DNA from: Ricordea florida
Lineage: Eukaryota > Cnidaria > Anthozoa > Corallimorpharia > Ricordeidae
Direction: 5' to 3'
NCBI GenBank assembly: GCA_949710005.1
Contig: OX453279.1
Coordinates: 9,612,378 to 9,676,377, forward strand
Length of the DNA stretch: 64,000 nucleotides
Below, in pieces: positions 1 to 14,400 of this stretch (positions within the stretch are counted from its first letter, which is position 1; every line of letters begins with the position of its first letter). The position numbers and the translations under genes were made by a program. A model generated the notes under the pieces. It made no database searches. It was not told the DNA's origin and worked only from the letters and a program-made list of their open reading frames with translations.

Positions 1-2
1 AC

Positions 3-239
3 ATAACACAGTCCGTCCTGTCACGAACTCCGTCAATAAGTCATTCTACAAAGACAACCAGTTCTAAACCTGCAGCATCTGATGAATCAAAAAAAGTGGT
101 CGCCCGAAAAGATTTCAAGCACTTACCGTCAGGCATGCCCGCATCCAGTACCAAGCAGTTTGGAGCAGCGATCACGGCATTCAGCAGGGAATCAGCAAAT
201 AAGGATCCTAAGACTGAAAAGGGCTCTTCTGATGCGTGA
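3..239 (+). CDS. possible 3'-terminal coding exon, unknown gene (partial)
   Basis: Frame 3 of the plus strand is open from the window edge to a TGA at 237-239 and encodes a Ser/Thr/Lys-rich tail of about 78 residues containing a DESKKVVARKDFKHLPSG segment. An ACACAG resembling a splice acceptor lies at positions 6-11, so this could be the last exon of a plus-strand gene lying to the left. The antisense ORF at 41-388 covers the same bases but shows no recognisable motif. I do not recognise the protein, and composition alone is weak support. Confidence 0.25.
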   Translation: MTQSVLSRTPSISHSTKTTSSKPAASDESKKVVARKDFKHLPSGMPASSTKQFGAAITAFSRESANKDPKTEKGSSDA

Positions 240-1499
240 CATATCAGTTTTGTTGCAGCCGTGATAATGTAACGATCGACTTTCAACGATATGCCAGGAA
301 CGTTGTGAAGCAAACGATGCGCACAGGTGCTACTCAAGACTACTCTGTAGCACCCCATACTCCCTGAGTGGCAACCCCTTTTTGTCATAAGACTTCCGGA
401 CCCAAAACTTTCTCGAGGTCAGTATGCCACTCCGAGACTAACTGCAAAGACTGCAGTGTATTTATAGTTATTATGGTTAATTGATGAGCAGTCGTAACCC
501 GCACTCATTTACCGGATGTTCTCTTAGCAGTTTTCTACCTCTTTTGTATTTTCTTCGGCTGCACGCAAGAAATTTATAAAAGTTCATTCAAGTTTTGTAA
601 TCTCTGTGGAAAGTGTTACATTAGTAATAGTTTTGCCTAGTAGAGTAAGGCATATGATTGTGCCGAAAAAGATACCTTTGGTATTTTTTTGTTTGTTTGT
701 TTTGCGCATGCTTACCATTGTCGCCGAGTGACACAACCTCGTCTCTTCATTTATCAGGTTGAATTTCAGCTAATCTGCATAGCAGACGCTGGGTAACGGG
801 GTTCGTGCTCTGCATCTTAAAATTCAGCTCGCCATCTCGGCTAAGTCAGGAGCTTAAGTTATTGGTCAAGAAACAGTGGCTGTGTTAATGATTTACAAAG
901 AAGTAATAGCCACATGATCATTTATTGATATTAGGAAGTCGTTCGCTTTGTTGATTGGGCGGACGTCGCTCATCGAATACTCTCTCAAAGTTGTGTCATT
1001 GGCTTAAACCACGGAAATGCAGTTCAACCCATCGCATCCTCTAGGCACACAGGACACCAAGCCCTATAATCCAGTTATAATAGACACACCATGTCAAAAC
1101 TTGTGCTTGGTCAAACTCTGGCACACGATTTAGCGCACCAATTAGATCTTAACGTTCATACATGTCGGCAGCGAGCACGTGAAAAACGCGTGTCGGCTAG
1201 CGACAGTTGGTTCTGGTTTTACTTACGATTGGTCGAAAAATTGGTGGGAAACTCCTGAGCCAATCACGTCGCAGTGAAGCAAACCCGAAGCAATCGGGAA
1301 ATAACTTCCGATAGGAGGCTCCTGCCATCAACAGTTAAATAATCATTGCCCCAACTGAGTTTTAGCAATTTACAATACTTCGCAACCATGTCCCCATGCG
1401 AGCCTTAAAACCTCACTTGCGTTTCTACTCAATACAAGTATCCCCTTATAAACATGGGCCTATGTGGACACCAATGACCTGCTCCTACCGTGCAAACTG
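240..1499. other. no gene recognised
   Basis: No convincing exon, RNA gene or complete mobile element was found. Around 1160-1310 a GC-richer stretch with GTGTCGGC and CAATCACGTCGC motifs looks like an old dispersed repeat. Confidence 0.4.
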
Positions 1500-1565
1500 G
1501 GTTGGATAGCTCAGTAGGTAGAGCATCACACCATTGTTAGCGAGACCATGTTTCAAATTCCATTT
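1500..1565 (+). repeat. degenerate tRNA-like / SINE head
   Basis: An A-box-like GGATAGCTCAGTAGGTAGAG is followed at tRNA spacing by a B-box-like TTTCAAATTCC. The B box departs from GGTTCRANYCC, so this is probably a decayed tRNA-derived SINE head and not a working tRNA gene. It belongs to the same type as the better copy at 14784. Confidence 0.5.
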
Positions 1566-1635
1566 AACCTTGATCCTTCTGAAATGAGGGTCTCCCAGGG
1601 GTTTTGGGGAACAAGGAGGCCCTGCCAGGTGGGGG

Positions 1636-1655
1636 GGGGGGGGGGCGGTCCCAGG
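1636..1655. repeat. poly-G run
   Basis: A run of about 15 G sits at the start of a segment (1650-1850) that repeats GTCGCTGTCGG and CGCTTGTCGGAATTT several times. The segment looks like a low-complexity repeat and no gene is visible. Confidence 0.6.
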
Positions 1656-2944
1656 TCGCTTGTCGGAATTTTAAAATGCCTCGTGTCGGCGTTTTGTCAA
1701 GGCTTCACGTCGCTGTCGGAAATTAAGGGACAACTACTTCAGTTCTTTGTCACTAATTCTCGGCTTTGATGTCGCTGTCGACATTTTTTAATAGAATGGC
1801 AGTCGTTTGTCGCTACTTTTCGGCCCGTGTCGCTTGTCGGAATTTACCCGGGCAGGACCTCAACAAGGGAAGGAAGGTAAAATCGTAGGGAACATGACGT
1901 CTGTTTTAGGGAACTAGGGAACAAAAGGGGGGAAATTGAGGGTAAGGGGTACCTGGCAAGAAGATATGTTACGGGAACAAAGAAGGAAAAGATTTGGGAA
2001 CATAGGGCAATTTTGGAAGGGCAGAAGGACCCCCCTGGGAGACTCTGAAATACATTTGCTTACAACTATCTTTGTACTGTGAGGGGCAAATCTTCACCTG
2101 AGTTTCCATCTGAAGTGTGGACCTGAATTGTTTTAGAAGTCGTAAACTGCGCGAGAGCATGGGCTACCCGAGGTTTCAGGCTACATAGCTCATGAACAAT
2201 GAAAATTTAACTTTTCACTGTGTAGAATCAAAAGAGACATAAAATAAGGCAGCAGTCAAAGATTTGAAATTCTTTTGGGACGAAAGGCAAATGCTTGAAG
2301 TTATAACAGTGCATAAAATGAGGCTTGCCAAAAGGCTTTTTCCTCTTCAGTATACTGGGTTTTGCAGCTGGTTGCAACTACTGAGTTGAGTCAGACTTTA
2401 CCAAACTGCTGCCATGCAAGTGGCTGTGTGATTACACCAGCTCCAGACTTAAAAGGACCTACTTGACTAACTTTGAAAGTCCCGATACAAATTGTCAAGT
2501 TTCCAACACATTTTTTGTACCCTTTCCCTCAAAAACAGGGAGATTATTTCATCGAAATGCAGTTTTTTAGAGGTTGTGGCTATGATGTAGGTAATTTGTG
2601 CTATAATGTTCAAAGGGAACAATGCAAGAACAAAGAAAGAGCAGAACCTTACATGTAACTATGCAAATGCAAGTTTATTTTGATTGACAAGTTTATTAAA
2701 TCTATGTAAATTAGTGAACTATTTTTAATTTCTTCCAACGCAAATCAAAACAGACAGAGCTAACAGTAAAGAAAAAAGGCAAAACATGGTATCTAGTTTC
2801 TCTCTACAAAGAAAGTACAACTACAACAGTATCCTACAAAACCAAATGAAGAAGGCAATTGTATTCTCTGGGTTGAAGAACATGTGAAAATCATCTGAAA
2901 ATGGTATAATACTTTAACAGACTTTTAAACGTAATACAACTTAA

Positions 2945-3099
2945 TATTCCAAAATGCCCACCTTTTAAATAGTCTTTTGTTTTTATTCAAATTATCCCCT
3001 GATGCCTCGAAAGAATATTTTACCTTGAACAAGGCATCAAGGTCTAATTTAAATAAAAACAAAAGAATACATAAAAGGGGGCCATTTTGGAAGAAGGCA
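2945..3099. mobile_element. palindromic MITE, ATTCCAAAATGGC family, copy 1
   Basis: The arm beginning ATTCCAAAATGCCCACC returns inverted as GGGGGCCATTTTGGAAG, and the inner arms TTTTGTTTTTATTCAAATT and AATTTAAATAAAAACAAAA also pair. The copy at 58825-58985 has the same arms and core (AAAGAATATTTTACCTTGAAC), which shows a dispersed non-autonomous family. It lies downstream of the cyclin T stop codon. Confidence 0.8.
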
Positions 3100-5496
3100 T
3101 ATACATAGGAGTGGTTCCCAGCTAAACTGACCTACCAGTAAAAGCCAGGTTGCTGCAATTAACCCAAAACTGACAAACAAGTAAAGAAATAAACATTTTA
3201 CCACTTCATCATATTTAATATACTTGCTAACAAAGTATCATTTGTTTTGTTCCATTTATCTAGAAGCTGCAACTTTCTTTGTAGAGACAATTCTCTAAAT
3301 AACATGAATAAATATTAGTGTACTGTGAAGTACAAAGCCTTTCTTCCTGTTAGCTGGCTACAAGTGATCACATAAATTAATTAATAGCTGCTCTGCAAGA
3401 TGCATGTAATTTTCTTTTCTTTTTTTACAAATTACAGATTCTTTGGCCAGCAAAGTATCTACATTTTTGAAAACTGTTGAGCTATAAAGGGTTTTACACC
3501 AGAGTACTTTTTCCCACTGTATCATATAAAGCTCTTCAACCTAAGAGCCACTGTTCTTGCACAGCAAAAGAATACCTTCTAACAACAAAGGCACTGAATT
3601 TGCCTGACTATACTAGTTACAGAATACTTATACCAGAAAGAAAAATTCAACTTCTAAACTAAAAGAATTTTTGGTGCTGTATGAGAGGGTTAGAATTAAT
3701 TTTTTTTAGTTGTTTCATTTTCTTCCACTCCCTGTCCAACCCATATGCAAACAAGTACTCATCAAATACTGAGCAAATTATGTTTCTTACAGCATAGGGT
3801 AAAATTTGTTCTTCAGAATAAATTATGGCAATAATTTTATGTGTAAGTTGATTACACATGATTATAAGGGCATACTTTAATACAATATGCATCAAATAGC
3901 AGAACAAAAAAAAAAACATTCCAAAAAAGCTAATATTGATAAAAGCAGCATTATTCCTTTGTCTTTAAGTTTAACAGGGGTATGACATGCTATCCTAAGA
4001 AATTCTTGCGACGAAATTTGATTACAATCAAATGGAACCTCCACACGAATGTTGGAAAGACAACATGCAAAGAATCAAAATCCCTAAATTAGAAGAATGA
4101 CTGGTTGCAGAAGATTAAAACAGATTGTAAAAATGAAATCTTTTTCGTGGCTACTCAAAGTAACTCAACTTTGGTTGATCTAAATTGGTCTGTTATTTTA
4201 TAGATTTGTCTATGAATGGACAATATGGTTTAAATTAACCAGTATGGTAACGAGCATGACATCACCCCATTAGAGTGGTAGATTTCAGGGCTAAATGGCA
4301 AAACAATCATTTTGTCTATCATAACTTTAAGTGTACAGCAGTATTTCTTTACTGGTAATTGGCCATTACTTGCTAACACTACATGTATGTCAACTATTAA
4401 GAGTGTAGCAGTAACACTGCAATTGCTAGAGAGTGACCTACATACTTGAGCAGTTGATACTATTGTTAAGACCTGCTTCAGTTGTTGTCCATCAAAACAT
4501 AAAATAACAGGGTGAATTTAAGGCTTCTTATGAGCCATGAGGGTATGACAATTTGTTCAGGATACTTGAAAATAAATTCAATGGTTTTCATTTTTGGCTG
4601 GTGAAAGAAATGTCATGAAGAGTGATCTGAAAACATTTTGTCATCTACTATGAATTTTGCAAAAGTTATTGAAAAAAACTTCATACAGTTTTACCTAAAA
4701 TCTGGTCAGTAAATCACTTCAAATTCTTGGTCTCAGATTAACTCAGAATTGAGTGAAATAGAATGTACTCTAACACTAAAATATTTAATTACAACAATAT
4801 ATCTTATGACACATACTAATTATGATAAAAGTGATCAGATCAATGTAACTGACCTATACACACCTCAAGTGCAGGCGTTTATAATGCCACCAGTTGATAT
4901 TACTGTTACGTCCAGTGGCCTCAAATCTTTTTTGTGATTTTTACTGTCAGTACAAAGTCTTACAAATATTTAGAATGAGGTCACAATGTAAGTCCATTAC
5001 ACCACTTGATAGGTATTGTACCAAGGTGCATTTTGTTCCATTAGCTCCAATTCATGGGGGTTCAAAGCTATCTCACCATTATTAACTGAAGCATGAAAGT
5101 AATTAACCATGACAGACATGTTTAAAAAATTACTCAAAATTACTCCTTGAACTGGCTATATTTTTTTTGAAACATTAACCTCTTTCAGGCTGCTTTAGAT
5201 GTTAGAAGAAAAATGTACTGTATTATATGCATCTTAGATGCCTTGTACCTGTACAATACTGTTGTGGGTACACGTACTCAATAGTCTGAATTTCCTTCTC
5301 TTATAGCCAAAAGCTATTTCCATCTGCATGCCCGTACTTTAACTTGGTTTAACAGAGAATGCAGCCCAAAATCAGTAGCAAACAGGAGCCTTGTACACAC
5401 ATATGCTCTGATCTGTTTTGTTGGAACACCTCACCTGTACAGCATGCCACTGTATAACTTTTTATGAGGATTCATAATTTTTAATACCACCAGTTG
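3100..5496. other. cyclin T 3' flank / possible 3' UTR, no gene seen
   Basis: This AT-rich sequence lies directly downstream of the minus-strand cyclin T stop codon. Part is presumably its 3' UTR, but I could not choose a polyadenylation site with confidence. The short ORFs here have no protein-like motifs. Confidence 0.4.
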
Positions 5497-8400
5497 TCAA
5501 GGTAAGGGAGGAGGGGGTGGAGGTGGTGGTGATGAAGGTTCAGGAGGCGGTGGCGGCGGTACCACAGTGGAATTCATTCCTTGCTTGATACCGCTAACAG
5601 AAAATGGATTTCCAAGAAAACCACTTTGTGGTGGCACCAAACTGGATCTTTGAGACATACTAGCTGAATAAGTGGGCGCCAGAAATGATGTTGGAAACTG
5701 TACCACTGATGGTTGCAATTCAGAGCTCCCAGGAAAGCTACAAGTTGCTGAACTATTAAGTGAAGATAGCATATCTAAGTCCATGGATGGTGGGGGAGGG
5801 GGAGGCGGTGGGGGTGTCATAGGCTTAGTTGGTAACTGCGACGCTAATGTTGCTGCTGGTTTACTGGGGGTTGAGTGCTTTTTTGATACCTGTGTTGAAG
5901 ATAAAGATGGCTTGTTTGCTGATGAGTGTCCGTGGTGCGAAGATGATTTGTGGCTTGATGAGTGATGATGAAGGGATGGATGAGCTTTTTTGGAAGAATG
6001 AGAAGAACTGGGGTGAGCATGAGATGATCCAGGTATGACTTGTGAAGAATGGTGATGTGAAGGTTTTACAGTGTGGCTTGAGCTCTTGTGTGAGGAAGAA
6101 TGAGAATGTTTTGCACTAACAGAGGGTGATGAATCCGATGATTGTGATGATGATCCAGGTTTGCGATGTGATGAATGCGGCCGTTGGGAGTGTGATGACT
6201 TGTGCTTCTTAGCTGGTTGAGATTCATCAGAGTGGTGATGTCTATGCTTGCTACGTGATGATGCAGAGTCTTTTACTGTCAATGTACCTGAAGTTGAGTG
6301 TGCTAACGATGTAGAAACCTTGCCATCTATGCCTGGTAACTGAGTAGCTGTTGTGGTAGTTGCATACTTAGATGTAAGTGGTGGTAAAGGGGGTAACGGA
6401 GGCATAACTGCAGTAGATGATGAGGCCGCGCCAGTTGCACTTGTTACAGTTGAAGATACTGGTAAGGGTTTTAGTTTACCTAATGCAGAATCTTTTCTCT
6501 TCTCCCTTTCTTTTTCCTTGTCGCTTTTTTTCTGTAATGTACTTACATCAAGATCATTTGAAAAACTTGTTCCATCATGTGCTTGATATCCATTATGAGC
6601 ACCATCAATGCTATTGTGACCAGTGGCATGGGATGATGAGCCTGCTGCAGTTGAAGTTGTACCAGTGATCCCTTTGCTTGATTCAATCTTTGGCATTTTG
6701 CTGTGAGGCACAACACCCTGCAATTTGCAATTGGTCTCATAATAACTGTCAATAATGTACCTATACCATTAACAATCAAATTATTTAATGTGTTAATCCA
6801 TACCACACTCTGGAGAAAAATGAAAAAACATATGGGAGTTACTAAGAAGAGTAAAATTTTACAAATGTCTTAAAAGAAAGGGGTTCTGGATCATAACAAC
6901 ACTGCATTTGTTTATTTAACTTTTGTGTAGTAACCTAAGAGAACTGAGGAATCATCCAGCACAGACATACATGTATATTCTACCATAAATAGTGTAGTTA
7001 AAACTTGCCTTTAAGTTGGCGACAGAGTTGATTTTTCTCTTGAGTCTGTTAGGACATTTTTCCATGACTTTCAGGAAATCTTGGACTATGTCTGTGAAGC
7101 AGTAAGCTGTATGTTAATAGAGAGCCAATACAGTGTGTCTATGTATGCATTTATATAATATATATAAATGTATTATATGCGAGATCACAAAGATTGCCAA
7201 TCATGCAAATAGTATAAACCTGCAAGTTGCATTATGCAGTGGACCTTGTTTTAATGGTCAGATTTTACTAAAATGCAACTTCAGACCAGTAAAAGTTCCT
7301 CCTTCAGCTGTGTTTGTAGTTTTTCCATTTTGTACAATTATCCTAATCATGCTATTACAAGTCATTATATTGTTGCTGTGAAGCACCATCAATCCATACC
7401 ATCTAATAGTGATTTATTAACTGAAGAGTCAATATACTCCCACCAATCTTTACCATCATTTGAACGAGGAATCTGATGAAAAAATTAAAACCAAAATGAA
7501 CGTAATTTTTAAAAACTGGATATTGCAGTGGGAATTAACTATCTCATTCAAAAACATGCAAGTCAACATCAAGCAAAATGTGACACCAAGTTAATCACCA
7601 TAAACTTAAGACTGCAGGCAAATAAAACAAATATGTTCCAATAGTATGCTCAGTTTTTACATGTTCTTACATTCAAAGCCAAACTTTCACATTCCTTTTA
7701 GTAAAACCTTTTCCATACAGCATCTCAATCAAGTTAACCAGCACTTAAGTAACACCAGCTACAAAGTGTACCCTACTGTACCTCCCAGTTAGACCACTTG
7801 GAAGCTAGATGAATACATGCACAGGCCACAACTGAGGGTTTGTACTGCAGACACAATGTTGTAAGATGGAGGCTGTCAAGAGATAAATGATTACATTAAA
7901 ATTACACATCCTTAAGATAAAAAGAACCATAATGAGAGTAAAATAAAAAACTGTAGAAACTCATGTGCAGAAATGTATCCAAGTTACATCCTTACATTTC
8001 AATGCCACACCAAGAAAAACTGATGAGACACTATGGTTTAAAGTGGATTTGGTTTCAAACATCTGCCAGGAAACTGCTATCACGTTATTTCAACAGAGCA
8101 AGGCAGCAGCAAGCTACATAGAGGCTGTTCAATGTATACATGTTATTTACCGGGCGGGAGGTCTGTATGGAAAAAACTGTGCCTGAGGTCTTGAGTACAG
8201 CCGAAGGCCGAGGGCCGTACTCAAGACCAAGGGCACAGTTATTTCCTATACAGACCGACCTAGCCCGGTATTAAATAACTTGTTTATTTATTTTTTTTTT
8301 TGAATGTCTTCTTTTTAAAGTAAGAAAAGAGATAGGAAATTGTTACAGCAGGGAAAAAATCCGGTCATGGTCATGTGCGCGTGATTAGCCAATCAAATTT

Positions 8401-11400
8401 GAGGATTTAGTATTCCAGCCCGCTCAGATGCTTGAGAAAAAAATAAAATGTAGAACTAACTTCCAGCTATTAAGATCAGCTTTTGAAATAGTCCTACAAT
8501 AGGCATTTATCTTTAAGTTATACTCTTTCTTCAAGAACCTGGATACATTTCTGCTATTCATGTTTTGATTTTCTGTAATCAAATTGCCCAATGCACATGC
8601 AAATATGGAAACAATGGAGTCTCCAGTAGTTTTGTCTCATTGGTACCTCTGAAAGCATCAAATTAACTTTTTAAATGTGCATCACACAGTATCATGCAAC
8701 AAATTATGTTTCTGAAGCAGAGAGGTGGTTCCCAAACTAGTTACTGAATAGCACTTATTTTTGATGTAGTTTACTTTTTAATTTCTTGTCATTGCTGTTG
8801 GAAGATAAGGATTTGTGGCAGCAAGAAATGACTTTTCAATCTACAGATTAGAAGTAAACAACATCATCAAATGAATACTATTCAATGGTTCCATTGTCAC
8901 ACGGAACATAATCATTAGACCCCCATGCACATCCATTCCTGTTTAAACAATCCCACTGTCACAGCAGTACTGAGGACAAGCTTCCATGAACTGCCTTCAC
9001 CAAGGGCTGTCACCCATGGCAACCCAGGTCAATAGCATCACATGAAACAAACACAAGGTAGTGAAGTTCTACCTGTTGGTGGCCATGAAGTATGATGTCT
9101 GGCCAAGGTCCTTGCTTGCTGGAGTGGGCAGTGTGAAATGTCAAATTAGCATCACATATTTATACAACTATATGCATTTATAGGACAGTGTAAGGTGAAG
9201 CAGTAAGCTGGGGAATAATTATGTTTCAGCACAGCACCTTCAGCCCTGTAAGCACTTCACACATCTGTACATGTAACAGTTTGTGAGCATGAAGTTCTAC
9301 TTCTAAAAAGGTGCTGTTTATCCTTAGTGCACATGTGAATACTACAATCTTGCAACCATAAGACTGCATTTTGAAAAACACTTTGCAATATTATTATAAG
9401 GTGTCTTGTTACATCAACCCATCCATCCAACCAGTCATTATTTATTCCTAGATGTACAACAGATGCATTTAGGAATAATTCACATCCGATTATTTTGCCT
9501 GCCAAAATAGATGTATTACTTTTTCAGTTTACAATAATGTAATAAAAAAGCTATGAGAAACTGAATTCAGCTTGAACATCTATCTTAACCTTTTAAGCCC
9601 CAAGGGGTCTCCCTGTGACAAGTAAAATCGTCTAGCGTTAGCCAGAGTAAAAATCGTCTGGCATTAGCCTGCGTAAAATCTGTAAAGACACTATCGGGGC
9701 TTAAAGGGTTAAATCCAGAGCTTCACAAGTCAATACAGATGTGTTCACAACATACTTATATGTTACAGGTCATTTTGTTCCCTAGGTCAATTTGTTTCAA
9801 CATTCATCAAGTTGTTTCAACCTAGGTCAGGTTGGGGTAGGTACAAAACACAGCTCACAGGTCATCCAATACAGAAAGTATCCTAAACATTCATTAAAGC
9901 TAACCTTAGGACCAACTAGACCTACGAAAAAGTTTCTAGGTCCAATGTTAAATGGTTAGGGTTATTTCTGTATTGGTAAAACAACGACCTGTGACCTGTG
10001 TTTTAAACCTGCCCCAACTTGACCTGGGTTGAAACAAGTTGTCCTAGGTTGAAACAAGTTGACCTAAGGAACAAAATGACCTGCAACTTATATACGTTAT
10101 GGTTCAATTTTATTTTGGTTTAAATTTTCTTTTTCTTTGTTTCAAACTCATTATCATCAAATTACCATAACCAAAACAAAGGAAAACCAAATTTGAACCA
10201 AGGATAAAACTGAACTACAACATATACACTAATTCATATGACTTCTGGATTTGTTTTTCACCAAACAATAATTATACAGTAAAAGCAGAAATCATTTTCT
10301 TGACCCAACCAACATGTCAAGCTACAGTACACATGAGCAAATATAGTTATAATACTCACTCACCTCTGACTAATTGTATGCACTTTACCACATACGTATG
10401 AGGATGATGTACAGTTATTTCAAATCCTGTGGAACAATTGCACAATGTCAGGTAAAGTTCTATTGAGAATAAAAAAACTGGACATTTTCTGAAGCAAAAA
10501 AACTGGTTCCAGTGCCTTCTATGCCCATTCACAATATCTACTGGTCTAGAAAAGTTAAACAAGTAACCCCACAAAATAAACATTTCCTCTTATAAACATG
10601 CTACTTCATGTAAGTCAACTTATCCTCTTAAATCTGTCAACTTTACAAGTAAATTTCATCAAAAGCATTTGCTTTTAAACTTACCAAGAGTTTGCAATAG
10701 AATGGCTTCATTTTCCACTAAATCTTGAGCTTGCTGCATGTACTCCTAAATAAGAGAATAAAGTTGAATCATTAGAGTTTCACATCTAGAACAAGTTTAC
10801 CTTAAGCTTATCCATAAGTAAATAAAAACTGCTCTTCCAAATTTACAGAATTACTACCTGTCAAGCAACTAACCAGACCTGTAACTAACCATCTTTATTT
10901 CATGTACATCATTTTGCCATCTAACTTGTTCTGACAGTTCATTAAAAGAAAAATCTTTACATATACCTCTTAAATTGTAAATCTTTCACTCTCAGAAAAC
11001 CACTTAAAAGGTTACAACAGTAGGGTCAATCTAGCTGTCATAAGCCAGGCTGAGGATGATACAAAATCCATCTCACTTAAATCAGGGCTCAGAATAAGGG
11101 CTCGTCAAAGAACAATGTCTGGCCAAGATGACTATTTATCAGGACAAAATTTCGGTTTGGTGGTGACGTGACCAAGCTAAAATTGGTTTGGCTGATCAAA
11201 ATGACTGCCTACTGTCCAAAAATTATTTTGACCCCAGCTAATCATGACAGATGTGATATGATAGATTCTAGACATTTACTGAAGCAAAGGGTAAGTGTGG
11301 TTGTTTTTTTTTAGTGATCAAGAGACTGTTGTTTTAAACTTCATGACCCCACTGTGACTTAGAAACAGTCCTGCCAATGCGGTGAGACAAACTTATGCTG

Positions 11401-14400
11401 CACAGAAGTGGTTCATACTACAGTCATCTCCTGATAACTTGAACTTTCAAGGGACATTGAAAAAGGTTTGAGTTATAGAGAGTGAAATGACTTCAAGAAA
11501 AATGAAAATTGGTTCAAGTTAGTGGGAGGTCAGAGTTTGTGAGGATTCGAGTTGCTGACAGTTGACCGTAACACTAAAAATTATTGAAGAACTAATTTAA
11601 GTAACACAGAGCAATTTTTAGGTAACAAATTGCACCAGCACGTACTTCACTTCGTGGATCAAGTGGAGGACTATCTCTGTGAAGACAGGCATGTGCCACT
11701 CTGATGACATGTTCTAGTTTACGTGGTTGTTCTTCAACTTTGGCAGCCAGAAACAAGCAGCATGGAGCCAGAGACTACAAGACAGGAGAAAACAAAAACC
11801 TCAGCCATAAGCAATTTACATAACTCTATCATCTATATGATGTATAGCAACTAACTGTTGTCCCAAGGAATGTATCATTTTCATTCAACATATATTGGTG
11901 GTTAAATATATTTTTCTGCAGAATATCTTTTTACAATTTTCAGCATTCCTCAAAGAAAGCTTTACTATAGACAACCATGTAGTGAACATAGTGTTCATTT
12001 TTGAAGAACAAATATAAAGCAATTCAGTATCCTTTACCGAGGACCTAAAATCTGGAATTCGTTGCCTGTTTCACTAATTAGTTCTCCTTCTATATCTGTT
12101 TTTAACAAAATCTAAAGAATTACCGTATTTTCCGGTGTATAAGTCGAACCGGTGTATAAGTCGACCCTACTTTTTGAGCCTTAAAATTAAGATTTTCTTG
12201 ATTTCAGGAGTAAAAATGGAGTAAAAAATTGTTTAAGATAATGTGGAAAAATGAGTCTTGCTTGTCTTGCAGAACATCTTTGAGGCCACGCATCAAATTC
12301 AACAGAACGATCGCATCCATCGTGTAAGATGCGAACTTGAGAACTGTGTTAATAAAAAAATTGAACGATTTAGCCTGAAATTGTTAAAATACCTGTGTTT
12401 AAAACAGTGGTCACTACTTTTATCAGACATTTTGAAGCTTTTTTTGACCAAGGAACACCCAAAACGTAAGAAAGAAGCCAGAGAAACGAGTCTGTAAACA
12501 AGCCTCCATATTGGTTTACCTTAGTAACCAGGCAATGAAAAGCATGGACCTGTTTCTGTTCGATCGAAGAATTCGATGTTCACTGTGGATTTGATCAAGT
12601 TTATTTACAAATGTCTCTCACTTATAACATCACAAAGTAGACCCAATGGACTTACAGGAAAAGCGATGATTTCTGCGAAGATATCAAGCTTAAGGGACGG
12701 TGTGTGATGGAACGAAGAGGTTAAGTGTGATGTCAGTTGGAAAGACCGAATGTAGCGTACACGTATTACAGTAGCAAGGTTACAAATGAGACAAATCAGG
12801 GAAGGAACCACACATTTTTAAACATTTCCTTTATTCATTATCGTTCTATTTACTATTAAATGTTCTTCTCCATGTTATTTGTGTAGTTGCTTTTACGTGT
12901 TTTCACTTTGGAGTCTATTGTTATGCTGATGAAGTGTTATGTTTTTCACCCGGCGATTTTTGGCCGGTGTATAAGTCGAGGTCGATTTTTTGGACTGATT
13001 TTCAAGACTTAAAAGGTCGACTTATACACCGGAAAATACGGTATCTCACTGATAGCCGATCTGTTGTTTAATTTTTCGATCTTGCTCACTCTGCACTCAG
13101 CCATGAATTTAGTTCATTAGTAGTTAAAGGAAGCCTATTAATATAAGCTTCAAGCTTCGTTAGGGTTCCTTGTCACATTAATTTTATAATTTAATTAACA
13201 CCTTTTGTTCTGTTGTGTAAGTTTTGTGAGTGACTAAATAAGTAAATAAAAAAAATCTACTTCATTGTAATAGCCCGTGTTAAGATGCAACTATATGCTG
13301 ACTCCAAATAGAGCTCTGATTTAATACCACAAATCATGATAATAATTACTGACTTTCTCATTTCCAAAGAATTATCACCTCTGATTTTCTACAGTACATG
13401 AGAAATTTAAAACTTAGTTTTCTACCTGGATACGTTGTGGTCTAAAATATAAATTTATCTTTGATTTGAAATTAATAAAACACTGTAATACTAAACAATG
13501 ATCAAGAGATGAATATTCCCTTCATACTTAATCAAAGTTGTTGTTTGCTCAGAAAAATCTGGGCAAACAGACTGTTACCATCCATTTTGGTTTGGTGGTG
13601 ATCAGTTTCTCTCAAAGAAAAAGGATGAACATACTCGTTATTGTTTAACCATAGATAACAAACTTTAGCAGGGTTGTCACTAAGATTTCAAGTTGCCAGG
13701 TATTTGTTGTTAGTTGCTAGGGAAGCCACAAGTGCCATGGAGCATGCTTATCTCCTTTTCAATGTAGAATTTTCAGGTGCATGTTTGGTTTAATTTAACA
13801 ATGAAAGTGGCTGGAGGTCATGCTCCCAGTAACCAGGGGAAATCCCTGGCCCCCAGCCCTTAGTGACAGCCCTGTTTAGACAAAGGTATATGTTGTTTTG
13901 GTAATTGGTTACAGCCAGGGGCTTAAGACTTTTAAATATGGCTAAGTATTTTTCCTTTTTTGTCCTTTTCTTGGAGGCGGGGGGGGGGGGGGGGGAGGGG
14001 GAGAAGGGGTGTTGGAGGAGAAGGATGGAACCTAATAAGTAACAGGGCCAAACACACTGGGTGACATGCACTACCCATCCACTCTGTATGTCTTCCGCAT
14101 GTGTTATTTCTCAGACAACAGGTTAACCCCAATGACAATTGATTCAATCTAAACTATGTCTGTTAGATGTCATAGTCCTGTTAATACACAGAGTTGCAGT
14201 TCATGACCTAAAAAAGATCTCTTTCTTGAATCAAAGAAAGTCAATAACCAAGGTAAAGCTCGGCTAAACTATAGAATACGGGGCCACTTTTCCAGAGTTT
14301 CTAATTCAAGTGGCTCGACAGCTTGCCAGTCAAACCATGACAAGTGTTGTTTAAACAGCTTGGCGGCCTGCCAGTCAAATAATACTTGTTCGGTGACTGA

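Noticed and set aside
5672-6668. Plus-strand ORFs opposite the last cyclin T exon
   Set aside because: They are antisense shadows of the His/Ser/Pro-rich coding exon.
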